This document shows, piece after piece, positions 16,801 through 24,936 of a DNA stretch of 64,000 bases. This DNA is from Streptomyces subrutilus (GTDB taxonomy: Bacteria > Actinomycetota > Actinomycetes > Streptomycetales > Streptomycetaceae). The translations under genes and the position numbers were made by a program. Under the pieces are notes generated by a model. The model saw nothing but the letters and a program-made list of their open reading frames with translations. It ran no database searches and had not been told where the DNA came from. The stretch lies in the NCBI RefSeq assembly GCF_008704535.1, contig NZ_CP023701.1, forward strand, positions 248,001 through 312,000. Direction: 5' to 3'. The stretch's first letter is position 1. Each line of letters starts with the position of its first letter.

Positions 16801-18213
16801 TCAGGTGAGCAGGGTGATCACGTTGCGGGTGATGGTCCGTACGCGGGGGTCCAGGCGCAGGAGCCGGGGCCAGTCGGTGGTGGCGGCGTTGAAGACTGTG
16901 CCACCGCGGGTGTAGAGCCCGAAGGTGGCCGCCCGCCGCGGATCGTCGTTCTCGCGGGCGGCGGTGTGCCACCCCGATCCGGGGGCCGTGGGGAGGTCTG
17001 CGATGCCCAGGATGATGAAGCCGTCGGGAGTTCCGTCCTCCCCCGTCGCCACCGCCTGGCCGTGCGGATCGCGCCGGTGGGCCGCTCCGTCGCATTCGTA
17101 GCCCACGAGGTGGTGCTCAGCGCCCAGTACGTCGCCGTCGCGCAGGCCGGTGCCCGAGAAGACGGGGTGCCCGGTGTGCTGGACGGTGAAGCCCAGACGC
17201 TCGCGGGGGCCGTCCCAGTGGCCGCCTCCGTTGCGGTAGCTGACGCCGATGAGCCGGTTCTCCGGTTCGGTTTCCCACCAGTGGTCGGGTGCGCCCCGCA
17301 TCCGGTCGGTGTCGGCTCCCTGGGGCGCTCCGGGCGGGTATTTGGCGCAGCTGATGGCGGTGCCCGTCGCGTCGGGCGTCACCCGCCACCAGCAGGTGTT
17401 GGCCCCGAAGACCGCGATGTTGCCGCCCCGGTCGCGGAAGGAGGAGACGTGTCGGCGGACACGTTCGCTCCAGTACTCGTCGTGCCCCGCGGACAGCAGC
17501 AGCCGATAGGGGTGCGCGAGTTCGGGGTTCTCGTCCAGGTCGAGGTCGGTGCAGTAGTCGGCGGTGAAGCCCGATGCCTCCATCCATGCGATGAACGGCG
17601 CGTCCCAGTGGGCGAAGGTCTGGCGGGGTGATCCCGGATCGTGGGCGTCGGGCCTCCCCTTCACCGGGCCTCCGGTCCCGCCGCCCGGACGCCGCAGGGT
17701 GACGGTGCGACGGTCCTCGGCTCCGGGAAGAGCGCCGTAGAGACTGGCTCCCCCGCTCCGGTTGTAGGCGTGGTAGGTGAAGAGCGGCACCTTGTACAGG
17801 ATGGGGGCGCGGTGGCCCGGTTCGCGGGCCGTCACGACGAACAGCAGCCGCGAGTGGCGGGCGTCCAGGGCGGCGGCGTCGACGGGCGGCCGGGCAGCCG
17901 GAAAGCGGACGTCGGAGCCTGCGGTGTCGGGGCCGAGGACCGCGATGTAGACGCCCGAGGGCCAGTCCGCAGGGATCGCGACGTCGTGTGCGGGCCAGTT
18001 CCAGTCCGTGTCGTGGCTGCCGGGCTCCGCGTACGTGCCCCTTCCTTCCATGCGTCCCATGAGGCGCGGGCGCGGGCCACAGCGGTAGAAGGCGGCCCGG
18101 AAGCGCTCGGCTCGTGTCGATACGTGCAAGCGCAGGATCTCCCCGGCCCGCACGCTCGGCCGGGCGGGATAGCCGTCCACCACCGGCCGCCGCGGGGCCG
18201 TGCCGTCCGTCAT
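16801..18213 (-). CDS. N,N-dimethylformamidase beta subunit-like protein
   Basis: 470 residues resembling the large subunit C-terminal region of N,N-dimethylformamidase (DMFA2_C family). Landmarks are an N-terminal beta region (residues about 10-110, RAGEILRLHVSTRAERFRA), VPLFTYHAYNRSGGASLYGA (the YN-x-x-GG-x-SLY motif), LLLSAGHDEYWSERVRRHVS and NIAVFGANTCWWRV. Members are common in actinomycetes next to glycosyltransferases, and their real substrate is mostly unknown. The ATG overlaps the upstream glycosyltransferase stop as ATGA, so the two are translationally coupled. Confidence 0.8.
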   Translation of the reverse strand: MTDGTAPRRPVVDGYPARPSVRAGEILRLHVSTRAERFRAAFYRCGPRPRLMGRMEGRGTYAEPGSHDTDWNWPAHDVAIPADWPSGVYIAVLGPDTAGSDVRFPAARPPVDAAALDARHSRLLFVVTAREPGHRAPILYKVPLFTYHAYNRSGGASLYGALPGAEDRRTVTLRRPGGGTGGPVKGRPDAHDPGSPRQTFAHWDAPFIAWMEASGFTADYCTDLDLDENPELAHPYRLLLSAGHDEYWSERVRRHVSSFRDRGGNIAVFGANTCWWRVTPDATGTAISCAKYPPGAPQGADTDRMRGAPDHWWETEPENRLIGVSYRNGGGHWDGPRERLGFTVQHTGHPVFSGTGLRDGDVLGAEHHLVGYECDGAAHRRDPHGQAVATGEDGTPDGFIILGIADLPTAPGSGWHTAARENDDPRRAATFGLYTRGGTVFNAATTDWPRLLRLDPRVRTITRNVITLLT

Positions 18214-19349
18214 GCCGCGGGCCCGGGGTGGGCGGTCTCCTGGGCGCCGAGGCCGGCGAGGACTGTGTCGGCCCGGCGGCGCCAGGTGTAGCGCTCTCGG
18301 ACCTGCCGCTGCCCCTCTGCGCCGAGCTGGCGGCGAAGGGCGGGGGTGGCGGCCAGTTCGTTCAACGCTCCCGCCCAGGCCTCCGGGTCCTCTGGCGGGC
18401 GGAGGAGGCAGTTGACCCGGTCCTGGAGGACTTCCCGCAGAACCGGCAGATCGGAGGCGATCATGGGGCAGCCGTGGGACATGTACTCGAACACCTTCAT
18501 GGGCGAGGCCCAGCGCCCGGTCTCCCCCAGTCTCCCCCACGTGTACACCTTGCGTTCGTACGGGGCGAGGACGATGTCGAAGCGGGCGTAGTAGCGGGCG
18601 AGTTCGGATGGCGGTCGGTGGCCGTGGAAGTACACGTGCGGGGACCGGCACGCCTCCTGCCAGCGGGTGCGGTCCTCGTCCGTGCCGCCGACCAGGTGGA
18701 AGTCGAGCGCGGGAAACCGTTCCGCCAGGTCCAGGACGAGTTCGATGCCGCGCCCGTCGTAGAGGTGGCCGACGTAGCCGACGCGCAGGGCGTCCGGGCG
18801 GCCGGGGAGCGGCAGGGTGCCGGCCGGGGCGGGGCCGGGCGGGTCCGCGCAGTCCGGCGCGACCACGATGGGCAGCGGGCCCAGGGCGGCGTACTTGTCC
18901 CGTACGTCGCGTGCGAGGGCGTGGGTGATCGCGACGACGCGGACCAGGCTGGGCGTGGCGAGGAGCGCTTCCTCTGTCCCGGCGGGAGACAGGTCCTCGC
19001 GCAGCTGGTGGATCTCGTACACCAGGGGCGTCAGGTCGCCGAGGGCGGTCAGCGCGTAGGGGTCTCGGCCGTAGACGAGGTCCGGGGTCGGGCCGTCCGC
19101 CACCAGCGCCCGGACGGTCTCGGCGCGCTTGCGGTAGCCGGAGGGCGTGTAGTCGGGGCAGGCGACGAGGCGGATCGGGAAGCGGTGACGCACACCGTAG
19201 TAGGCGTACGGGTCTTCGTCCGTGCCGGGGACGGAGTACAGGGTCACCTCGTGCCCGGCGGCGGCGAACGCGTCGCACATCCGCATGACGTGGACGCCGT
19301 TGGCGAAGGGGGAGGGAATGCCGCCCCCGTGCAGGTACGCGATGCGCAT
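18210..19349 (-). CDS. Glycosyltransferase family 4 (paralogue)
   Basis: 379 residues from ATG 19349: RIAYLHGGGIPSPFANGVHV begins the GT-B N-domain. The C-domain has VGYVGHLYDGRGIELVLDLA, FHLVGGTDEDRTRWQ and the donor-binding run GRWASPMKVFEYMSHGCPMI. The same landmarks occur in the enzyme at 14275, showing a duplication within the operon. The longer open frame to 20084 is not used because upstream residues are low complexity. First gene of the minus-strand sugar operon, which diverges from the RiPP-like operon at 20119. Confidence 0.85.
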   Translation of the reverse strand: MRIAYLHGGGIPSPFANGVHVMRMCDAFAAAGHEVTLYSVPGTDEDPYAYYGVRHRFPIRLVACPDYTPSGYRKRAETVRALVADGPTPDLVYGRDPYALTALGDLTPLVYEIHQLREDLSPAGTEEALLATPSLVRVVAITHALARDVRDKYAALGPLPIVVAPDCADPPGPAPAGTLPLPGRPDALRVGYVGHLYDGRGIELVLDLAERFPALDFHLVGGTDEDRTRWQEACRSPHVYFHGHRPPSELARYYARFDIVLAPYERKVYTWGRLGETGRWASPMKVFEYMSHGCPMIASDLPVLREVLQDRVNCLLRPPEDPEAWAGALNELAATPALRRQLGAEGQRQVRERYTWRRRADTVLAGLGAQETAHPGPAA

Positions 19350-20118
19350 GCGGCCTAGCCCCGTGCGGCCGGGGCGGCGGGTGCGGGCCGACGGCCGGCG
19401 CACGGGGGACGGTGGGGCGTGGTGTGCGTCGGATCCACGGGCGACTCCTCGGGATGGGCCGCGACGACGGTCATTGCCGGGCAGGTGACGCGGCAGCGGG
19501 CCTGCCGCCTGGAGGGGCGGAGCGCGGGGTGAGGTTGTGACGGCGGTGCACCCGCCGGAGCGGGGTTTCGCCTGGCTGGGCACGGACGGGCCAGATGACG
19601 AAGCATCATGCTGCGTGGTGCCGGGCTTTCCAAGAGTGGCCTTTCGGCCGTTTCGACCGTCCGGTTTCCGCCGCACCGGGCCGCCTCGCGCACGGGACGG
19701 GCGCGGGACGGGCAGCCGGTACAGGACGGCCGGGGCGCTGCTCCGGCGTCGACGGGTTGAGCCCTCCCTACGCCTTCCGGACAGAAATCTGTCCGAGACA
19801 GAGCCTGTGAGACGGAGGGCAGGGTGTGCCGCGACGTCCCCCTCCCCAGGCGGCCTCGGGCGATTTCCGGAGCATGCCGGACGGGACCGGTAGCTGGGAA
19901 TGCGCAGGCCAGGAGGCGAGCGTGCATAGCCGACGGCCACTCGACGCCTCCGATGGCGACGCGGATGCGTCGGGCACGCCCACTGGCCGGACGGCCCTCC
20001 GCACGTACGTCTTGGAGAACGGGCTGTGCCTTGTGCTGGATTCCGGACCCTGCCTACCGTGGCTGCCCCGTGACTCCCCGTCATTGTCGGAGGAGCCGGT
20101 CATCGAAGGGAGATCGAC
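19350..20118. other. Divergent intergenic region between the sugar operon and the RiPP-like operon
   Basis: 770 bases with no gene I can support; open frames on both strands are compositionally poor and mutually overlapping. It must hold the promoters of both operons. No clear -35/-10 pair or operator could be picked out by eye. The last bases, GAAGGGAGATCGAC, form the ribosome site of the precursor peptide. Confidence 0.5.
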
Positions 20119-20193
20119 ATGAACGAGGAGATCGAGCAGATTCCCGAAGAAGAACTTCCCGAACTCGCGCTGATGGTCGACATTCCCAGCTGA
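20119..20193 (+). CDS. Precursor-like peptide of the YcaO/HExxH operon
   Basis: A 24-codon open frame starting at ATG 20119, preceded by GAAGGGAG at ideal distance. It begins MNEEIEQIPEEELPEL, an acidic leader-like segment, and ends ALMVDIPS before TGA at 20191-20193. It has seven Glu, no Lys/Arg, no Cys, Thr, Tyr, Trp, Phe or His, and a single Ser as the last residue. Its position as first gene before an HExxH protein and a YcaO protein is what one expects of a RiPP precursor. Leader/core border is unknown; the C-terminal five to eight residues are the most likely core. I know no family with this sequence. Confidence 0.7.
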   Translation: MNEEIEQIPEEELPELALMVDIPS

Positions 20194-20283
20194 CGCCGGG
20201 CGCTCGGGGCGGCGGGCCGATCCGGTCCGCCGCCCTCCCGCTCACTGCTCCCCTGTCCCACGTCAGCACGGAGGTCACGCACG

Positions 20284-21255
20284 GTGCGAGTGGAACCGGA
20301 CGCGCACGAGGGTGCCGAGGAGCGCACCGCGCTGGCGCTCATGGCGCGGACAGCCCTGGAACGGGTGGGCCTGGAGGTCTCCCCGCAGGAGGCGACGCAT
20401 CCCGCGGTGGTCGAGGCGGCGCACGTCGCCCAGTCCGTGCTGCGGACCGGGCCGCCCTCACCAGACCGCCTCGGCCGGCTCACCGGCATGCTCGACCGTG
20501 CCCGCTCGGACGGGATGTCCACGCGTCCGTCCGTGCTCCCGTGGCCGACCCGGCTTGCCGCACCGGGACCGCATCTGGCGCGGAGTGTCACCCGCGCGCT
20601 GAAGTCCGTACCGCATCAGGGAACCGAGGCCGGCGCACCGCGCGGCTCCTCGGTGGCCGGGTGGTGCGCGCACGAGGAGGAGACCGCCCGGCACGCGGTC
20701 GCCCTGCTGCAGTCGGCCTGGCCCGGCGCGGCAGCCGAGTTGGGCGCCGTGCTCGTGCAGATCGCCCTGCTGGACGGTCCGGGCATCGACGGCTTCACGG
20801 ACTTCACCGTCCACGGCGCGGTCTTCGTCCGGCGCGACCGCCTCGTCCCGGACGCCGACGGGCTGCCGGGCGCGGTCCGGCTCGCGGAAGCCCTCGTCCA
20901 CGAAGGCGCCCACACACGATGCAACGCGGCGTCGGTGGCGGACCGGCCCTTCCTGCGGCCCCTGGAGGAGAGCGGCCCGATGGTCGCCACCCCTCTCAGG
21001 CTCGATCCACGGCCTCTCACCGGACTGTTCCAGCAGATGGTGGTTCTGGCGCGCAGTGTCCTGCTGTACCGGAGGCTGCTCGCCCAGGACACGTGCGGCC
21101 TGGACGCGGCCCCGGCCGTACGGGCGCGCCACGACCGGCTCGCCCACTCGGCCGTGGAGGCGGTCCGGACCATGGCACGCCACCGTGACACGCTCACCGC
21201 GCACGGGACGGCGATGCTGGAGGACGCCGCTCGGGTGGCGCAGGTGCGCGTGTGA
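20284..21255 (+). CDS. HExxH-motif peptide-modifying protein (2-oxoglutarate peptide beta-hydroxylase-like)
   Basis: 323 residues from GTG 20284, with GGAGG about 9 bases upstream. The key motif is VRLAEALVHEGAHTRCNAAS, HEGAH at residues 206-210. This and the later segment LRLDPRPLTGLFQQMVVLAR resemble the HEXXH family found beside RiPP precursors, some members of which have been described as iron/2-oxoglutarate enzymes that beta-hydroxylate peptide residues rather than proteases. The N-terminal 130 residues are helical and may bind the leader. The stop overlaps the YcaO start as TGATG, so the two are coupled. Protease activity cannot be excluded from sequence. Confidence 0.75.
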   Translation: MRVEPDAHEGAEERTALALMARTALERVGLEVSPQEATHPAVVEAAHVAQSVLRTGPPSPDRLGRLTGMLDRARSDGMSTRPSVLPWPTRLAAPGPHLARSVTRALKSVPHQGTEAGAPRGSSVAGWCAHEEETARHAVALLQSAWPGAAAELGAVLVQIALLDGPGIDGFTDFTVHGAVFVRRDRLVPDADGLPGAVRLAEALVHEGAHTRCNAASVADRPFLRPLEESGPMVATPLRLDPRPLTGLFQQMVVLARSVLLYRRLLAQDTCGLDAAPAVRARHDRLAHSAVEAVRTMARHRDTLTAHGTAMLEDAARVAQVRV

Positions 21256-22445
21256 TGGCCGCGTCCCCCTGGGCGCCCCAGGTCTTCGCCCCGTACGCTT
21301 CCTGGCCCCGGGTCGTCCTCGCCCGCGTGGCGGCGCGCTCGCCGCAGTTCGACGCCGTCTGCGCCGCCGGGGACCGCCCCGTCATCGTGGGCAGCGCCGC
21401 CGGACACGACACCGAACAGGTCGCGGCGAGTGCCCGCGGTGAACTCCTCGAACGCGTCGGCAACGTCCTCGCGGGCCGCGCCGCGGAGTTGGACGCGACA
21501 GTGGTCGCGTCCCATGGAGAGCTGCGCCGCAGGGGGATTCCCGCCGTCGATCCCGCCGAGTTCGCTCCGGACGGCGGGGCGGCGGCGCTCGACGACGCAC
21601 GCGGGGCCCGCAGGCTCTGGGTGCGCGGACGCTTCCTGCACTCCGGGGCCGACGTGCACGTGCCCGCCGGGGCGGTCTTCCTCCACCACCGTGCGCCGTC
21701 CGGATGCGATCCCGGTCCGGGCGCGGGCTCCACCGGCCTCGCCGCCCATCCCGATCCGGACGCGGCCACACAGCACGCCGCATGGGAGGTCCTGGAGCGC
21801 GACCTCGTCCGCAGAAGCTGGTACGGCCTGCTTCCGGGCCCGCACGTGGTGGCTTCGGCCCGGTTGCCGGAGCCGCTGGCCGAACTCCTGGACGGTACGG
21901 GAGTGTCGGCCACCGCGCTCGATCTTCCCGCGCCCGCCGGAGCACGCTGCGTCGCGGTGGCCCTGCACACTGCGGACGGAACGCGGCAGACGTTCGGGGC
22001 GCGCTGCGGACCGGACACGGAGGGCGTGGGCCCACTGGCCGAGAAGGCCGCCTACGAGGCGCTGATGGTGCGCTGGAGCATGGGGACGACGGTGGCGGAG
22101 AAGACGTGGGCGCGCTGGCGGGGCGAGAGTCCGCCCGGCTCGGCCGTGGAACACGCGCTGTGGGCCTTTCACCGCCAGGACAGCCTCCGGCTGTGGACGG
22201 CACACGCCCCGCGGACCCGCGCGCGTCGCGAGCCGGCTCCCGGCGGGCCGCACCGTGCCGGGACGGCCGTGCTCAGCGAGCACACAGGCCGAGACCTTGT
22301 CGTCGTGGACACCACGTGCGGGCCGGCCAGCGCCCTGGGGTCGACCGTCGTACGGATCGTGGCTCCGGGGGCCCGCGCCCTGCCGACCGGCCCGGATGCG
22401 GAACGCGGCCTTCTGCTCGCTCGGGGCCCCCACCCCTTCGGATGA
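21255..22445 (+). CDS. YcaO-family protein
   Basis: 396 residues from ATG 21255. YcaO enzymes use ATP to activate backbone amides of a peptide, forming azolines, thioamides or amidines. The ATP-binding acidic motifs are visible: EQVAASARGELLERVG (E63, E66-R67), PDAATQHAAWEVLERDLV (E178, E181-R182) and EKAAYEALMVRW (E263, E268). A late segment, VVDTTCGPASALGSTVVRIV, and the Pro-rich end RGPHPFG also fit the family. No E1-like or TfuA partner is encoded nearby, so a stand-alone reaction is suggested. The substrate is presumably the peptide at 20119. Confidence 0.85.
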   Translation: MAASPWAPQVFAPYASWPRVVLARVAARSPQFDAVCAAGDRPVIVGSAAGHDTEQVAASARGELLERVGNVLAGRAAELDATVVASHGELRRRGIPAVDPAEFAPDGGAAALDDARGARRLWVRGRFLHSGADVHVPAGAVFLHHRAPSGCDPGPGAGSTGLAAHPDPDAATQHAAWEVLERDLVRRSWYGLLPGPHVVASARLPEPLAELLDGTGVSATALDLPAPAGARCVAVALHTADGTRQTFGARCGPDTEGVGPLAEKAAYEALMVRWSMGTTVAEKTWARWRGESPPGSAVEHALWAFHRQDSLRLWTAHAPRTRARREPAPGGPHRAGTAVLSEHTGRDLVVVDTTCGPASALGSTVVRIVAPGARALPTGPDAERGLLLARGPHPFG

Positions 22446-22595
22446 ACCGCACGGCCCCACCCGATCAGATCTCACCCGGCAATCCGTCCATCCGCCCACA
22501 CGTCCGTCCGCCCGTCTGCCACGCCGCCCGCCACATCCGCGTCAACCGCCGCTCGGTACGACGACCGGACCGACCACAGGCCGAGGAGCCCCGGC

Positions 22596-23351
22596 ATGAC
22601 CACCTACCACGACCGACCGGCCGCCCCGACGGGCCGGTACTCCGACGACCACGCGGCCGACTACGACCGGTGGTTCGCCAAACCGGGCGTCACCGCGGCG
22701 ACCGTGGACAGCCTCGCCCTGCTCGCCGGCGAGGGCCGGGTGCTCGAACTCGGGGTGGGCACAGGCAGGATCGCACTGCCACTGGCCCGGCGCGGCTTCG
22801 ACGTCCACGGCGTCGAGGCATCGCAGTCAATGGCGGACCGGCTCCGTGCGAAACCCGGCGGGGAGAGCGTCCGGGTGACTCTGGGCGACTTCGCCGAGGT
22901 GCCCGTCGAGGGCGTGTTCTCTCTCGTCCTGGTCGTGGGCGGCACGCTGTTCGAACTCCCGTCCCACCAGGACATCCAGCGGTGCCTGACCGCCGCGGCG
23001 GAGCACCTCGAAGCGGAGGGGGTCCTCGTTCTCGACGCCCATGTGCCCGAGGCGCTGGCCGTCGCCGCTGCGTCGGGGGTGCCCGAGGTGGTCTCCGAGT
23101 CCGAAGATCATCTGATCCTCTGCCACCGCAGGATCGACCCGTCCACCGCCACCTACCACTCCCACTACCTCGTCCACGAGGCGGACCGCACCCACCACCT
23201 GCGCGTCCGGTTCCACTATGCGTCACCGCGCGAGCTGGACCTGATGGCGCAACGGGCGGGGCTCCGGCTGCGCACGCGCCTGGGGTCCTGGGCCGGAGGG
23301 CCGTTCACCCGCGACAGCGCCTACCACGTCTCCGTATACGAACGCCGCTGA
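22596..23351 (+). CDS. Class I SAM-dependent methyltransferase
   Basis: 251 residues. The SAM-binding motif I is VLELGVGTGRIALPLARRGF (about residues 50-69), followed by the acidic VHGVEASQSMADRL and motif LVLVVGGTLFELPS. The start at ATG 22596 fits the beginning MTTYHDRPAAPTGRYSDDHA. It lies 150 bases after the YcaO gene in the same direction and 76 bases before the P450. Probably tailors the product, possibly by O- or N-methylation; the site cannot be predicted. Confidence 0.85.
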   Translation: MTTYHDRPAAPTGRYSDDHAADYDRWFAKPGVTAATVDSLALLAGEGRVLELGVGTGRIALPLARRGFDVHGVEASQSMADRLRAKPGGESVRVTLGDFAEVPVEGVFSLVLVVGGTLFELPSHQDIQRCLTAAAEHLEAEGVLVLDAHVPEALAVAAASGVPEVVSESEDHLILCHRRIDPSTATYHSHYLVHEADRTHHLRVRFHYASPRELDLMAQRAGLRLRTRLGSWAGGPFTRDSAYHVSVYERR

Positions 23352-23427
23352 GACCTCCCCCGCCCCGCCCGTACGCGGTCGCCGACGCCCGCCGTCCGCA
23401 CCGCCGAGAACCCTCCCCGGAGCAGTC

Positions 23428-24630
23428 GTGACTGACGTCGACGCAGGTGACCCGTTCCCCACTGCGGACTTTCCCTTCCCGCACCACGACGGGCTGGGCC
23501 CGATCCCGGAGCTGGCGGCCCTGCGCCGCAACGCGCCGTGCGCCCGGATCATCCTGCCGAGCGGCGACCCGGCATGGCTGGTCACCCGCTACGGCGACGT
23601 GCGCACCGTGCTGGCCGATCCGCGCTTCAGCCGTACGCGCGCCACCCGGGGCGCGGGGCCCCGTATGGCGCATGTCCCGACCCTGCAGGACTCGATCCTG
23701 GCGGCGGACCCGCCCGAACACAGCCGGCTGCGCAAACTCGTCGCCCCCGCCTTCACCGCCCGGCGCGCCGAGGCCATGCGGTCCGGCGTGGCCCGGCTCG
23801 TGGACGACCTGCTGGACCGGCTCGCCGTGCACGACCGGCCCGCCGATCTCGTCCCGCTGCTCGCCCGGCCGCTCCCGCTGGCCGTGATCTGCGACCTGCT
23901 CGGTGTTCCCCGGGAGGACGCCGATCGGCTCGACGCCTGGTGCGACGCCCTGCGCAACCTGACCGCCGCCCCCGACGCGGAAGTCACGGCCGCCGTCGGG
24001 GAGATGACCGGATACCTGACCGGGCTCGTCGGGGCCAAGCGCAGGCGGGGCGGCGAGGACGTGCTGAGCACGCTGATCGCCGCCCGCGACGAGGGCGACC
24101 GGCTCAGCCAGGACGAGCTGGTCTCCTTCGCGCTCGTTCTGCTCACCGGGGGCTACGGCACCACCGCGGACCGGCTCGCCGGCTCGGTGCACCTGCTGCT
24201 GGACGACCCCGAACGGTACGGTCGGCTGGTCCGCGAACCGGCGACGGTCCCCCGCGCCGTCGAGGAACTGCTGCGTTACGCCCAGACCAATGTGCAGGCC
24301 AACCTCCGGGTCGCCACCGAGGAGGTCCGGCTCGGCGGCGTCCGGATCGCCGAGGGCGAGGCCGTGATGGCGATCAACTCGTCGGCCAACCACGACGAGA
24401 GCGTCTTCGACGCCCCCGACCTCCTCGACCTGGCCCGCGAGCACAATCCGCATCTGGGGTTCGGCCACGGCGTGCACCACTGCGTCGGCGCCCAGATCGC
24501 GCGCGTCCAGCTTCAGGAGGCCCTGGCCGGACTCGTGCGCCGGTTCCCGGGACTGCGCGCCGCCGCGCCGCCCCGGTGGAAGACCGGTCTGAAGACCCGC
24601 GGCCCCCGCAGCCTGCCCGTGACCTGGTGA
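23428..24630 (+). CDS. Cytochrome P450
   Basis: 400 residues from GTG 23428. The heme loop GFGHGVHHCVGAQIAR places the proximal Cys at residue 352. The K-helix ExxR is EELLR, and the I-helix region reads VLLTGGYGTTADRLAGS, where the usual A-G-x-E/D-T is replaced by G-G-Y-G-T. That departure in the oxygen-activating threonine region may indicate unusual chemistry. A ferredoxin gene follows after 7 bases and likely supplies electrons. In this operon it probably oxidises the peptide; the precursor has no aromatic residue to cross-link. Confidence 0.92.
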   Translation: MTDVDAGDPFPTADFPFPHHDGLGPIPELAALRRNAPCARIILPSGDPAWLVTRYGDVRTVLADPRFSRTRATRGAGPRMAHVPTLQDSILAADPPEHSRLRKLVAPAFTARRAEAMRSGVARLVDDLLDRLAVHDRPADLVPLLARPLPLAVICDLLGVPREDADRLDAWCDALRNLTAAPDAEVTAAVGEMTGYLTGLVGAKRRRGGEDVLSTLIAARDEGDRLSQDELVSFALVLLTGGYGTTADRLAGSVHLLLDDPERYGRLVREPATVPRAVEELLRYAQTNVQANLRVATEEVRLGGVRIAEGEAVMAINSSANHDESVFDAPDLLDLAREHNPHLGFGHGVHHCVGAQIARVQLQEALAGLVRRFPGLRAAAPPRWKTGLKTRGPRSLPVTW

Positions 24631-24637
24631 GGCGGGC

Positions 24638-24913
24638 GTGCCCCGTGACGACGAGCCCCGAACAGCGCGCGAAGAGGGCCCGCGGGCGGGGCGCCGGGTC
24701 CACGTCGACCCGGCCCTGTGCATCGGGTCCGGAATATGCCTCGCCACCGCGCCGCGGCACTTCCAGGCCGGCGAGGACCACCGCTCGCGGGCACGGCCCG
24801 ACGCTCCGGCGGCGGACGAGTCGGCCGAGGACGCGACAGCCCTCTGCCCGGTGGAAGCCATCGGCCTCATCGCGGGACCGCCCGTGCCGGGTATACCGCC
24901 GCCGGACCTCTGA
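24638..24913 (+). CDS. 3Fe-4S-type ferredoxin
   Basis: 91 residues from GTG 24638. The cluster ligands are C28 and C34 (CIGSGIC) and C70 (CPVEAI), the pattern of single [3Fe-4S] ferredoxins that accompany Streptomyces P450s. The first 20 residues are a charged extension. It sits between the P450 and the aldo/keto reductase, all in one direction with short gaps, so co-transcription is likely. It should pass electrons from a general reductase to the P450 at 23428. Confidence 0.88.
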   Translation: MPRDDEPRTAREEGPRAGRRVHVDPALCIGSGICLATAPRHFQAGEDHRSRARPDAPAADESAEDATALCPVEAIGLIAGPPVPGIPPPDL

Positions 24914-24936
24914 CGACGTACCCGGAAGGATCACGC

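Noticed and set aside
18210-20084. 624-residue extension of the glycosyltransferase
   Set aside because: The family fold begins exactly at MRIAYL (19349); upstream residues are low complexity.
20284-21255. HExxH protein as an ordinary zinc protease
   Set aside because: HEGAH alone would allow this, but the context (precursor peptide, YcaO) and the LDPRPL segment favour the peptide-modifying HExxH family. Not proven by sequence.
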